From contig NZ_JABAIJ010000012.1 in NCBI RefSeq assembly GCF_012641435.1, forward strand, positions 1-64,000: DNA of 64,000 nucleotides, written 5' to 3'. The notes under the pieces were generated by a model. It was not told the DNA's origin. It made no database searches and was given only the letters and a program-made list of their open reading frames with translations. The translations under genes were made by a program, and so were the position numbers. Position 1 is the stretch's first letter. Each line of letters begins with the position of its first letter. Shown here in pieces: positions 51,786 through 60,130 of the stretch. Source of the DNA: Rhizobium sp. P38BS-XIX (GTDB lineage: Bacteria; Pseudomonadota; Alphaproteobacteria; Rhizobiales; Rhizobiaceae).

Positions 51786-52535
51786 TTACCCTCGGCCGAT
51801 GAAGGGCATGGTCGTCGCCATGACGGTCATGAATTGGACGTTCGCTTCGAGCGGCAACCCGGCCATGAAGCTCACCGCCTGGGCGACATTGGCAATGTCC
51901 ATCGTCGCCTCGCGCTTCAGGCTTCCGTCGGCCTGTAGCACGCCCTTTGGCATCGCTTCCGTCATTGCGGTCGCGGCGTTGCCGATATCGATCTGACCGC
52001 AGGCGATATCATAGGGCCGCCCCTCGAGAGAAAGAGATTTGGTCAGGCCCGTGATCGCATGTTTGGTGACGGTGTAAGGCGTGGCGAGCGGTCGGGGGGC
52101 ATGCGCCGAGATCGAGCCGTTATTGATGATGCGACCGCCCCTTGGCTGCTGCAGCTTCATCTGCCGGAAGGCCACCTGCGCGCAATAGAAAGCGCCGTTC
52201 AGATTGACGGCAATGCTGCGTTGCCAGTCGGCGACGGTGATATCCTCGACCGGGCCGCCATGAAAAATGCCGGCATTGTTGAACAGCAGATCCACCCGTC
52301 CGTAAGTTGCGGCGGCGGCCTCGAAGAGGCCGTCCACCGCCGTGGGATCGCTGACATCAGCCGCATGGACAAGGAACGCGCCATGCGCAAGGCCGCCCTC
52401 CTCCGCCGTCTCGTGCAGCGGTTGCTCCCGTCGCCCGGCAAGCACGACGCGCCAACCTTGTTTGCCCAATACGATTGCGATCTGGCGCCCTATGCCGGAT
52501 CCGGCCCCGGTGATCACGGCCACTTTTCCTGTCAT
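51786..52535 (-). CDS. SDR-family dehydrogenase of the catabolic island
   Basis: 249 aa classical short-chain dehydrogenase: VAVITGAGSGIGRQIAIVLG, then GRVDLLFNNAGIFHGG, RIINNGSISAHAPRPL and the catalytic YTVTKHAITGLTKSL. AAGGAG lies 5-6 nt before the ATG at 52535. It is the last gene of a minus-strand operon after mhpE (38 bp gap). In the proposed route it would oxidise the sugar at C1 to the lactone, or a hydroxyl of a later intermediate; SDR sequence alone does not tell. The C-terminal segment LEANVQFMTVMATTMPFIGR is typical of the family. Confidence 0.88.
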   Translation of the reverse strand: MTGKVAVITGAGSGIGRQIAIVLGKQGWRVVLAGRREQPLHETAEEGGLAHGAFLVHAADVSDPTAVDGLFEAAAATYGRVDLLFNNAGIFHGGPVEDITVADWQRSIAVNLNGAFYCAQVAFRQMKLQQPRGGRIINNGSISAHAPRPLATPYTVTKHAITGLTKSLSLEGRPYDIACGQIDIGNAATAMTEAMPKGVLQADGSLKREATMDIANVAQAVSFMAGLPLEANVQFMTVMATTMPFIGRG

Positions 52536-52573
52536 CTTTTACTCCTTGGTCAAAATCGGCATGTCTGGATGTT

Positions 52574-53593
52574 TCACCGCGCTGGTGACTGAACTCTTGC
52601 AAGGTCAAGCGCGACGTCGACGATCATGTCCTCTTGGCCGCCCACCATCTTGCGGGCGCCGAGTTCACTCAGGATCGAACGAGAGTCGATCCCATAGAGA
52701 GCCGCCGCTTTTTCCGCGTGACGCAGGAACGAGGAATAGACACCGGCATAGCCGAGCGCGAGCGTCTCGCGATCGACGCGCACCGGCCGATCCTGCAGCG
52801 GCCGCACGAGATCGTCGGCGGCATCCATGAGCTTGAAGAGATCGCAGCCATGCTCGATGCCGGATCTGTCGGCAACGGCAATCACAGCCTCCAGCGGCGC
52901 ATTGCCCGCCCCCGCGCCCATGCCCGCCAGCGAGGCGTCCACGCGGTACGCACCTTCCTGTACCGCCGTGATCGCATTGGCGACGCCGAGCGTCAGGTTG
53001 TGGTGGGTATGGATGCCGACCTGCGTGGCATTATCCAGCGCATCCCTCAGCGCGCGAACGCGCTCGCGTGTCGTCTCCGGGGTCAACGCGCCTGCGGAAT
53101 CCGTGACATAGACGCAATGTGCGCCATAGCTCTCCATCAGCTTCGCCTGTCTCGACAGCTCCTGCGGCGCACTCATATGCGCCATCATCAGGAAGCCGCT
53201 GACATCCATGCCGATCTTGCGCGCATGAGCGATATGCTGCGCGGCAACATCAGCCTCGGTGCAATGCGTTGCGACGCGAACCGATTTCACTCCGCAGGAC
53301 CGCGCGCGATCGAGATCGTGAATGGTACCGATGCCCGGAATAAGCAGGGTCGTCAGCTTCGCGTGCTGCAGGACATCCGCCACGGCGACGATCCATTCGA
53401 GATCATCATGCATGCCGAAACCATAATTGAAACTCGACCCGGCGAGACCATCGCCATGGGCGACTTCGATCGCATCGACGCCAGCCTCATCAAGTGCATG
53501 CGCGATCTTCGTGACGTCGGTAAGGCTATAGCGATGACGAACAGCATGCATGCCGTCGCGCAAGGTCACGTCCTGAACATAGATCCGGGTCAT
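52574..53593 (-). CDS. mhpE: 4-hydroxy-2-oxovalerate aldolase MhpE
   Basis: 339 aa, the usual length. VQDVTLRDGMHAVRHRYSLT contains the catalytic Arg-Asp, IEVAHGDGLAGSSFNYGFG and the metal-binding GIHTHHNLTLGVANAI (His-x-His) follow, and the C-terminus has RPVRVDRETLALGYAGVYSS. The sequence matches Escherichia coli MhpE over its whole length. It splits 4-hydroxy-2-oxovalerate into pyruvate and acetaldehyde. MhpE forms a channelling complex with MhpF, encoded immediately upstream with an ATGA overlap (53590-53593). Unlike aromatic degradation clusters, no extradiol dioxygenase, hydrolase or MhpD hydratase is nearby, so the substrate must come from another route. Confidence 0.95.
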   Translation of the reverse strand: MTRIYVQDVTLRDGMHAVRHRYSLTDVTKIAHALDEAGVDAIEVAHGDGLAGSSFNYGFGMHDDLEWIVAVADVLQHAKLTTLLIPGIGTIHDLDRARSCGVKSVRVATHCTEADVAAQHIAHARKIGMDVSGFLMMAHMSAPQELSRQAKLMESYGAHCVYVTDSAGALTPETTRERVRALRDALDNATQVGIHTHHNLTLGVANAITAVQEGAYRVDASLAGMGAGAGNAPLEAVIAVADRSGIEHGCDLFKLMDAADDLVRPLQDRPVRVDRETLALGYAGVYSSFLRHAEKAAALYGIDSRSILSELGARKMVGGQEDMIVDVALDLARVQSPAR

Positions 53594-54534
53594 GCTGCAA
53601 TTCCTTCTCTGGTCATCACAAGCTGTTGGGCGGCGCGCAATGCCGCGGCCGTCATGATGTCAAGATTGCCGGCATAGGCCGGCAGATAGTGTGCGGCACC
53701 TTCGACCTCGAGGAAGACAGTCACCTTCGTTGCAACTTCGTTGGAAAAGCCCAGAGACGCGGCCAGCGAGCCAAGCTCCTCGGCCTTGATCGGCTCGAAC
53801 TGGATATCCTGCTTCAGCCGGTATCCCGGCACATAGGATTGAACCTCCGCCACCATCGCATGGATAGATCGGCGCAGCGCATCATGATCGGTGCTGTGCA
53901 CCAGGCAATAAACCGTATCGCGCATGACGAGCGGCGGCTCGGCGGGATTGAGAATAATGATAGCCTTGCCGCGTCTGGCGCCGCCGACGGATTCGATCGC
54001 CCGCGATGTGGTCTCGGTGAATTCGTCTATATTCGCCCGCGTCCCCGGGCCGGCCGAACGCGAGGCGATGGAGGCGACGATTTCGGCATAGGACACCGCC
54101 GCCACGCGCGAAAGTGCGGCAACGATCGGTATCGTCGCCTGCCCGCCGCAGGTGACCATGTTGACGTTGGGGACGCCTTTCATATCCGCCATGTTGACCG
54201 ATGGCACGACATAGGGGCCGAGGGCCGCCGGTGTCAGATCGATCGCACATTTTCCGTCCGCCTTGAGGATTGCGGCATGCGCCTTATGCGCGCCGGCCGA
54301 CGTGGCATCGAACACGAGGCCAATCTCCTGATAGACGTCCATGCGGCGCAATCCCTCCAGACCATCGCTGGTGACGGCCACACCGAGATTGCGCGCCCGC
54401 GCCAAACCGTCGGACTGCGGATCGACCCCGACCATGACCGCCATGACCAAGGGGCCATCCTTGCGACGCAGGATCTTGATCATCAAATCGGTGCCGATAT
54501 TACCGGAGCCGATAATCGCTACCTTTACGCTCAT
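53590..54534 (-). CDS. mhpF: Acetaldehyde dehydrogenase (acetylating) MhpF
   Basis: 314 aa, full length. VAIIGSGNIGTDLMIKILRR is the NAD site; NVNMVTCGGQATIPIVAALS holds the catalytic Cys; RSAGPGTRANIDEFTETTSR and LEVEGAAHYLPAYAGNLDIM are family hallmarks. It converts acetaldehyde, NAD and CoA to acetyl-CoA, taking the aldehyde through a tunnel from MhpE. Identity to Escherichia coli MhpF is visible along the whole chain. It is downstream of the IlvD-type dehydratase (53 bp) and upstream of mhpE, so the dehydratase most likely feeds the aldolase. Confidence 0.95.
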   Translation of the reverse strand: MSVKVAIIGSGNIGTDLMIKILRRKDGPLVMAVMVGVDPQSDGLARARNLGVAVTSDGLEGLRRMDVYQEIGLVFDATSAGAHKAHAAILKADGKCAIDLTPAALGPYVVPSVNMADMKGVPNVNMVTCGGQATIPIVAALSRVAAVSYAEIVASIASRSAGPGTRANIDEFTETTSRAIESVGGARRGKAIIILNPAEPPLVMRDTVYCLVHSTDHDALRRSIHAMVAEVQSYVPGYRLKQDIQFEPIKAEELGSLAASLGFSNEVATKVTVFLEVEGAAHYLPAYAGNLDIMTAAALRAAQQLVMTREGIAA

Positions 54535-54587
54535 TACCTGTATCCTCCCAAAATCTGACGGGCTTCGTCAGAGAGATGCAGACCACT

Positions 54588-56333
54588 TCAATGGGCATTG
54601 TCGGCGACGGCAGACCCGCGCCGACCCACCAGAAAATCAAAATCGGCACCCTTGTCCGGCTGCAGCACGTGCTGAAGGAACAATTGCTCGTAGCCGCCCG
54701 TCGCCGGGGCAACATGCGTCGTCGTCGCGGCCTGACGCCTTGCGAATTCCTCCTGCGAGATGTCCAGATGCAGGCGCCCCGCCTCGACGTCGAGCTCGAT
54801 CGTGTCACCGGTTTGCACCAATGCCAGCGGTCCGCCGACCGCCGCCTCCGGCGCGACATGCAGAACGATCGTGCCGTAAGCCGTGCCGCTCATCCGGGCA
54901 TCCGAGATCCGCACCATGTCGCGGATGCCGCGCTCGAGCAGCTTGCGCGGCAGCGGCATGTTGCCGACCTCGGGCATGCCGGGATATCCCTTCAGGCCGA
55001 CACCGCGCATGACGAGGATCGTTGTCTCATCCACATCCAGCGTCGGGTCATCGATCCTGGCACGAAAGTCCGTAAGCCCCTCAAAGACGATCGCCTTGCC
55101 GCGATGCTTCATCAGCGAGGGCGTCGCCGCCGAGGGTTTCACGATCGCGCCGTCTGGCGCGATATTGCCCTTCAGCACCTTGATGCCGGCGCGCGGCTTG
55201 ACCGGAGCATCCGGTGTGCGGATGACCTGCGCGTTCCAGAGAGGCGCATCGGCATTGTTCTCCTGCATGCTGCAGCCGGTGACGGATCGTGCGCTACCGT
55301 CGAGACGATCGCCAAGCGCCTGCCAGACCGCCGGCAGGCCGCCGGCATAGTAGAAGCCCTCCATCAGGAAGCGCCCGGAGGGAAGAAGATCGACGAGCAA
55401 CGGCATGTCGCTGCCAAATGCTTCGAAATCCTCAAGGCTGAGCGGGATGCCGATCCGCCCGGCGATCGCCAGCAGATGGATGATGGCATTGGTGGAGCCG
55501 CCGATTGCCGCATTGATGCGAATGGCATTCTCGAAGGAACGGCGATCGAGTATTTTCGACAGCGTCAGATCGTCCTTCACCATATCGACGATGCGCCGGC
55601 CGCTTTCGTTGGCAAGCGTGTTTCGACGCGCATCGACGGCTGGAATTGCGCCATTGTGCGGCAGGCTGAGGCCAAGCGCCTCGATGAGACAAGCCATGGT
55701 GGACGCCGTTCCCATCGTCATGCAATGACCGGCAGACCGCGACATGCAGGCCTCCGCATCCAGGAACTCGGCGGCGGACAGCTTGCCCGCCCGCACATCC
55801 TCGCTCATGGCGAACAGGCTCGTGCCCGAGCCGATGTCACGCCCCTGGAACTTCCCGTTCAGCATCGGACCGCCCGAGACGACGATGGTCGGCAGATCGC
55901 AGCTTGCGGCGCCCATGACCAGGGCCGGCGTCGTCTTGTCGCAGCCGCAAAGCAGAACCACGCCATCGATTGGATTGGCGCGGATCGATTCCTCCACATC
56001 CATACTGACGAGGTTGCGAAACAGCATTGCCGTCGGCCGAAGAAGTGTCTCGCCCAAAGACATGACCGGAAATTCGACCGGAAAGCCGCCGGCCTCGATG
56101 ACGCCGCGCTTCACATGCTCGGCAAGCTGGCGGAAATGGCCGTTGCAAGGCGTCAGCTCCGACCAGGTGTTGCAGATGCCGATAACAGGCCGGCCATCGA
56201 ACATGCGCTGCGGTGTCCCCTGGTTCTTCATCCACGAGCGATGCATGAAGCCGTTTCGATCCTGCGGCCCAAACCATTTCGATGAACGGAAAGCGCTCGG
56301 CTCCGCCGGTTTCTTCTTCTCGTCCCCGCTCAT
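54588..56333 (-). CDS. IlvD/Edd-family sugar-acid dehydratase
   Basis: 581 aa. VIGICNTWSELTPCNGHFRQ, GVVLLCGCDKTTPALVMGAA and TIVVSGGPMLNGKFQGRDIG give the [2Fe-2S] cysteines and Lys/Asp residues; ARSVTGCSMQENN-like text and GMPEVGNMPLPRKLLERGIR, then RISDARMSGTAYGTIVLHVA follow. This resembles L-arabonate/D-xylonate/sugar-acid dehydratases more than branched-chain IlvD. It removes water from a 2,3-dihydroxy acid to give a 2-keto-3-deoxy acid. AGGAG 9 nt before 56333 sets the start. It heads the minus-strand operon and is controlled from the divergent region with GntR-type operators. Confidence 0.92.
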   Translation of the reverse strand: MSGDEKKKPAEPSAFRSSKWFGPQDRNGFMHRSWMKNQGTPQRMFDGRPVIGICNTWSELTPCNGHFRQLAEHVKRGVIEAGGFPVEFPVMSLGETLLRPTAMLFRNLVSMDVEESIRANPIDGVVLLCGCDKTTPALVMGAASCDLPTIVVSGGPMLNGKFQGRDIGSGTSLFAMSEDVRAGKLSAAEFLDAEACMSRSAGHCMTMGTASTMACLIEALGLSLPHNGAIPAVDARRNTLANESGRRIVDMVKDDLTLSKILDRRSFENAIRINAAIGGSTNAIIHLLAIAGRIGIPLSLEDFEAFGSDMPLLVDLLPSGRFLMEGFYYAGGLPAVWQALGDRLDGSARSVTGCSMQENNADAPLWNAQVIRTPDAPVKPRAGIKVLKGNIAPDGAIVKPSAATPSLMKHRGKAIVFEGLTDFRARIDDPTLDVDETTILVMRGVGLKGYPGMPEVGNMPLPRKLLERGIRDMVRISDARMSGTAYGTIVLHVAPEAAVGGPLALVQTGDTIELDVEAGRLHLDISQEEFARRQAATTTHVAPATGGYEQLFLQHVLQPDKGADFDFLVGRRGSAVADNAH

Positions 56334-56375
56334 CCGCTGTTCTCCTCCCGCCACGATATGGCGCAAATGCCTTAA

Positions 56376-56400
56376 AATGCTGTATACAAACTACAGCATT
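56376..56400 (-). promoter_or_regulatory. GntR/FadR-type operator, copy 2 (dehydratase promoter)
   Basis: AATGCTGTA (56376-56384) and TACAGCATT (56392-56400) are perfect 9-bp inverted arms separated by TACAAAC. It contains CTGTATACAA (56380-56389), the 10-mer shared with copies 1 and 3, and lies 43 bp upstream of the dehydratase start, where it would block or overlap the promoter. Confidence 0.75.
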
Positions 56401-56509
56401 TCGCGCAAGTCAACACACGACAACCGCCTAACGCCAAAACAAAAGCTGCACATTGAACTGCCGTCGAATGCCACTTTCCCAAGCGCCAAACCTCTCATTT
56501 AGGCTTAAA

Positions 56510-56535
56510 CGCAAAATTTTGCGTTCTGTATACAA
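56510..56535 (+). promoter_or_regulatory. Palindrome plus GntR-type operator, copy 3 (pdxA-like promoter)
   Basis: CGCAAAATTTTGCG (56510-56523) is a perfect 14-bp palindrome; three bases later comes CTGTATACAA (56526-56535), identical to the 10-mers at copies 1 and 2. It lies about 60 bp upstream of the plus-strand gene at 56596. TTGACG at 56541-56546 may be a -35 element, but no good -10 is found. Confidence 0.6.
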
Positions 56536-56595
56536 CATACTTGACGGTGAGATATTTGCGAATTAGCCTTCCTTCAAGTCGAGGAGAGGCAATTC

Positions 56596-57615
56596 ATGCG
56601 CAATCAAGAAAAGGACCGTCCTGTCATAGCCTTGGCTATGGGAGATCCTGCAGGCATAAGCCCGGAACTGACGGCAAAATTGATGGATTCAGAGTCTGTC
56701 AAGGCAGCCGCCAGGCTGATCGTGATCGGCGATCGGCGGGTGTTGGATCAAGGTGCGAATGACGCGCGACTGAAGCTTGATTTTGTGGAGATTAAGCCGG
56801 CGGACCTTCCAGTCGCGCATGAAGCTCGCACGATTTTCGTCGATCTGGGAAATCTCGATCCGGACATGGTTGAGCGCGGCAATGCGACGCCATCGGGCGG
56901 CAAGTTCGCGACAGAAAATTTCTCCTTTGCCCTGAATCTTGCAAAGCAGGGCGATGCGGACGCGGTCTGTTTCACGCCCTTCAACAAGAAGGCGATGCGA
57001 TACGCGTTCGAGGGTTATGACGACGAGATACGCTTTATCTCGCAGGCAATCGGCTTCACCGGCAAGGCCCGCGAGTTCAACGTCCTGGACCGGGTATGGA
57101 ATGCACGCGTCACGTCGCATATCCCCTTGTCGCAGGTGGCATCCGCCATCTCGGTCGATGCAATTCTTGCCGAAATCGAACTCACATTCGATTGCCTGAA
57201 GCAGGCGGGCATCGAGCGGCCGAAGCTGGCCGTGGCCGGCCTCAATCCCCACGCCGGCGATGGCGGAACGTTCGGCCGCGAGGAAATCGACATCATCGCA
57301 CCGGCGGTCGAACAGGCTGCCCGTCATGGCCTTGAGGTGTCCGGCCCGTTCCCGGCCGACACGGTTTTCCTCAGGGCGCTGAAGGAAGGCTTCCATGCGG
57401 TGCTGACGATGTACCATGATCAGGGTCAGATCGCGATGAAACTGCTCGATTTCGAACATGGCGTGACAATGCTCGGTGGTCTGCCCTTTCCCGTCTGTAC
57501 GCCGGCTCACGGAACGGCTTACGATATCGCCGGAAAGGGAATTGCGAACGTGAAAGCGAGCGAGGAGGCGCTTTTGCTTGCGGCGCGGATGGCGACGGGA
57601 GTGCCGCGATCCTAG
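56596..57615 (+). CDS. pdxA2: PdxA-family dehydrogenase (PdxA2-like)
   Basis: 339 aa. IALAMGDPAGISPELTAKLM is the N-terminal signature. Metal-binding His residues are in RVTSHIPLSQV, LAVAGLNPHAGDGGTFGREE and VLTMYHDQGQIAMKLLDFEH. FPVCTPAHGTAYDIAGKG closes the active site. PdxA itself oxidises 4-phosphohydroxythreonine with decarboxylation; PdxA2 members work in catabolism of D-threonate- or erythronate-type acids, normally with a DUF1537 kinase, which is absent here, and TphB relatives act on cyclic diols. Its role in this cluster is therefore unexplained. It heads the plus-strand operon. GAGGAGAGG is 6 nt before the ATG. Confidence 0.88.
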   Translation: MRNQEKDRPVIALAMGDPAGISPELTAKLMDSESVKAAARLIVIGDRRVLDQGANDARLKLDFVEIKPADLPVAHEARTIFVDLGNLDPDMVERGNATPSGGKFATENFSFALNLAKQGDADAVCFTPFNKKAMRYAFEGYDDEIRFISQAIGFTGKAREFNVLDRVWNARVTSHIPLSQVASAISVDAILAEIELTFDCLKQAGIERPKLAVAGLNPHAGDGGTFGREEIDIIAPAVEQAARHGLEVSGPFPADTVFLRALKEGFHAVLTMYHDQGQIAMKLLDFEHGVTMLGGLPFPVCTPAHGTAYDIAGKGIANVKASEEALLLAARMATGVPRS

Positions 57616-57662
57616 CCCACCAATGAACTGACTTTGGACACACCATGGAAGGGAGTGAGGCC

Positions 57663-58568
57663 ATGGAGAAGACGGTGTTGATCGAGGATCCGCGTATGGA
57701 GGCGCTTTTGCGCCCCGAAGCCGTCCTTCAGCGTCTTTGCACGGGCGCAATCTGGAGCGAGGGGCCCGTCTGGTGGGACGATGGCAGCGTGACATGGAGT
57801 GACATCCCCAACAACCGCATGCTGAAATGGTCACCCGTGGAAGGTATGACGGTGTTTCGTTCGCCATCCAACCACACGAATGGCCATACGCGTGACCGCG
57901 AAGGGCGCATGGTCAGCTGCGAACATAGCGGCCGCCGCATCAGCCGCACCGAGGCTGATGGCACGGTCGTGACCGTGGTCGATCGATTTGAAGGCAAGCG
58001 CCTCAATTCGCCGAACGACGTGGTGGTGAAATCCGATGGAACCATATGGTTCACCGATCCACCCTACGGCATCATCAGCGATTATGAGGGTGTTGCAGCC
58101 GAAAGCGAAATCGGTGCGAACTACGTCTATCGCTTCGATCCGGCTGACGGCAGCCTGGCGATTGCCTGCGACGACTTCCAGCGCCCCAACGGGCTCGCCT
58201 TCTCGCCAGACGAGAGCCTGCTCTATGTCTCGGACACCTCACGCTCGCATGATCCTGACGGCAATCATCACATTCGCGTCTTCGACATCAAGGATGGACG
58301 TTACCCGACGAATGGCAGGGTATTTGCCGTAATCGAGCCTGGCTTGTCCGATGGTTTCCGCCTCGACGTGGATGGTAATCTCTTTACAAGCTCCGCCGAC
58401 AGCATTCAGGTCTTTGCGCCTGATGGTACGCGGCTTGGAAAGATCTTTGTGCCCGAGGTCATTTCCAACTGCACGTTCGGCGCTCGAAATCGATCAACGC
58501 TCTTCATCACCGCCAGCACATCGCTTTACTCGATCGAGCTTGCGACCAAGGGCAGTGTGCGGCCATGA
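57663..58568 (+). CDS. SMP-30/gluconolactonase family lactonase
   Basis: 301 aa six-bladed propeller. Metal-site motifs: TGAIWSEGPVWWDDG (Glu), KRLNSPNDVVVKSDGTIWFT (Asn, Asp), FQRPNGLAFSPDESLLYVSD (Asn, Asp) and HTNGHTRDREGRMVSCEHSG. It hydrolyses sugar lactones to the aldonic acids and needs a divalent metal. The ATG at 57663 (MEKTVLIEDPRM) is preferred because GGGAGTGAGG lies just upstream, over the ATG at 57645. Its stop overlaps the ABC ATPase start (ATGA, 58565-58568). Its presence points to a lactone intermediate formed by oxidation of an aldose. Confidence 0.9.
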   Translation: MEKTVLIEDPRMEALLRPEAVLQRLCTGAIWSEGPVWWDDGSVTWSDIPNNRMLKWSPVEGMTVFRSPSNHTNGHTRDREGRMVSCEHSGRRISRTEADGTVVTVVDRFEGKRLNSPNDVVVKSDGTIWFTDPPYGIISDYEGVAAESEIGANYVYRFDPADGSLAIACDDFQRPNGLAFSPDESLLYVSDTSRSHDPDGNHHIRVFDIKDGRYPTNGRVFAVIEPGLSDGFRLDVDGNLFTSSADSIQVFAPDGTRLGKIFVPEVISNCTFGARNRSTLFITASTSLYSIELATKGSVRP

Positions 58569-60091
58569 GCGTCTCTCCCGATTTTCAGGCGAAGAGCGGG
58601 ACGCTCAAGGACGAAGCCTTGATTTGCTTCGACACGATCAGCAAGCAATTCGGTGGCGTCCAGGCACTTCGCGGCGTCTCCTTTTCGCTGGCGAGTGGAG
58701 AGATCCTCGCTCTGCTTGGCGAGAACGGCGCCGGCAAATCGACGCTCATCAAGATATTGGCCGGCGTCTACACGCCTGATGGCGGTGAGGTTCGATATCG
58801 CGGGACACGCTATCAGCATGCAGCACCGAAAAGCGGCGTGGCCCAGCGGGTGGCTTTCATCCATCAGGATCTCGGGCTTCTCGAATGGATGACCGTGTCC
58901 GAAAACATCGCCATGGCGATCGGCTTTGTCCGCAGAGCCGGCATCATAGACTGGGAAAAAACGCGCCGGACGGCCCAGGCCGCTCTCGATCTCATCGGAA
59001 GCGACATCGACCCGGACCGGCGGGTGCAGGACCTGAGCCGCACGGAGAAGTCGCTTGTTGCGATAGCACGCGCGCTTGCCGTCGAAGCCGATGTGCTCGT
59101 GCTCGACGAACCGACAGCAAGCCTGCCCGCGGATGAAGTCAGCCGGCTATTCGAGGCGCTTAAGCTGCTGCGCGGCCGCGGCATGGGGATGATATTCGTG
59201 TCGCATCGCCTCGATGAGGTGTTTCAGATCGCCGATCGCGTCGTGGTTCTGCGCGACGGCCAGATGGTCGGCGACGAGAAGATCGCCGATATCGACGCAG
59301 ATCGACTGGTGCACCTCATTATCGGGCGCCTGGCGGAGCAGGCCTTTGCGAGCCCCGACACGATCAGCACCAACAAGCTGCTCGAAGTGCGCGACATGCG
59401 CATTGGCGGCGGCCCATCGTTGCAGTTCACCCTCCATGAGGGCGAAATCCTCGGGCTGGTCGGCCTGCGCGGCGCCGGTCAGGAAAACGTTGGAAGAGCG
59501 CTGTTCGGCACGCAGCAGTTTCAGGGCAATGTCCTCCTGGGCGGCACATCCTACGATCCCGGCACGCCCGGCTCGGCGATCGCGCAGGGTGTCGGGCTGA
59601 TCGCGCGGGACAGAACCGAAGAATCGACATTTGCCGCGCTCAGCATCCGCGAAAACAGCTACATCAACCCGGGTGCCGTCGGACGGTCCCTGTTCTCGAT
59701 CATGTCGCCGCGCCGCGAGGCCGGGCTGGCGGCCGCACTTGGCCGGACAGTCGGCCTTCGCCCGAACGAGCCGGCGTTGCCGATCGAAGCGCTTTCCGGC
59801 GGAAACCAGCAGAAGGTCGTGGTCGGCCGCTGGCTCGCAATGGGCGGCAAGCTGTTGATCGCGGAAGAGCCGACCGCCGGCGTTGACGTCGGCGCCAAGG
59901 CCGAAATCTATGGTCTCATGCGCCAGGGTCTGGAACGCGGGCTCGGCATCATTTTGATCTCCACGGATTTCGAGGAGGTGGAGAAGCTGTGCCATCGCGC
60001 GCTGGTCTTCAGCCGAGGCGCGATCGTCGACGAATTGCGAGGCGATGTATTGAAAATGGATCGTCTCATTCATTCTGCCTCAGCAAAATGA
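58565..60091 (+). CDS. Sugar ABC transporter ATP-binding protein, RbsA-like
   Basis: 508 aa with two ABC cassettes, as in ribose-type importers. Cassette 1: LLGENGAGKSTLIKILAGVY Walker A, LSRTEKSLVAIARALAVEAD signature region, VLVLDEPTASLPADEVSRLF Walker B. Cassette 2 has a degenerate Walker A (LVGLRGAGQENVGRALFG), ALSGGNQQKVVVGRWLAM and LLIAEEPTAGVDVGAKAEIY. The degenerate second site is normal for the family. It energises the permease encoded next. Overlap with the lactonase gene indicates co-regulation. Confidence 0.92.
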   Translation: MSVSPDFQAKSGTLKDEALICFDTISKQFGGVQALRGVSFSLASGEILALLGENGAGKSTLIKILAGVYTPDGGEVRYRGTRYQHAAPKSGVAQRVAFIHQDLGLLEWMTVSENIAMAIGFVRRAGIIDWEKTRRTAQAALDLIGSDIDPDRRVQDLSRTEKSLVAIARALAVEADVLVLDEPTASLPADEVSRLFEALKLLRGRGMGMIFVSHRLDEVFQIADRVVVLRDGQMVGDEKIADIDADRLVHLIIGRLAEQAFASPDTISTNKLLEVRDMRIGGGPSLQFTLHEGEILGLVGLRGAGQENVGRALFGTQQFQGNVLLGGTSYDPGTPGSAIAQGVGLIARDRTEESTFAALSIRENSYINPGAVGRSLFSIMSPRREAGLAAALGRTVGLRPNEPALPIEALSGGNQQKVVVGRWLAMGGKLLIAEEPTAGVDVGAKAEIYGLMRQGLERGLGIILISTDFEEVEKLCHRALVFSRGAIVDELRGDVLKMDRLIHSASAK

Positions 60092-60130
60092 GCTGAACTT
60101 TGACGGTGTCTTGAGGAGGAGCCGCAAACC

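Noticed and set aside
52574..54534. Interpretation of MhpE/MhpF as the end of an aromatic meta-cleavage pathway
   Set aside because: No dioxygenase, ring-cleavage hydrolase or MhpD hydratase is nearby; the neighbours are sugar-acid enzymes and a sugar importer.
54576..56285. A plus-strand open frame of more than 560 codons opposite the dehydratase gene
   Set aside because: It is the antisense shadow of a well-supported IlvD/Edd gene in high-GC DNA and has no recognisable motif.
54588..56333. Calling the dehydratase IlvD of branched-chain amino acid synthesis
   Set aside because: The genomic setting is catabolic and the sequence reads closer to pentonate-type sugar-acid dehydratases.
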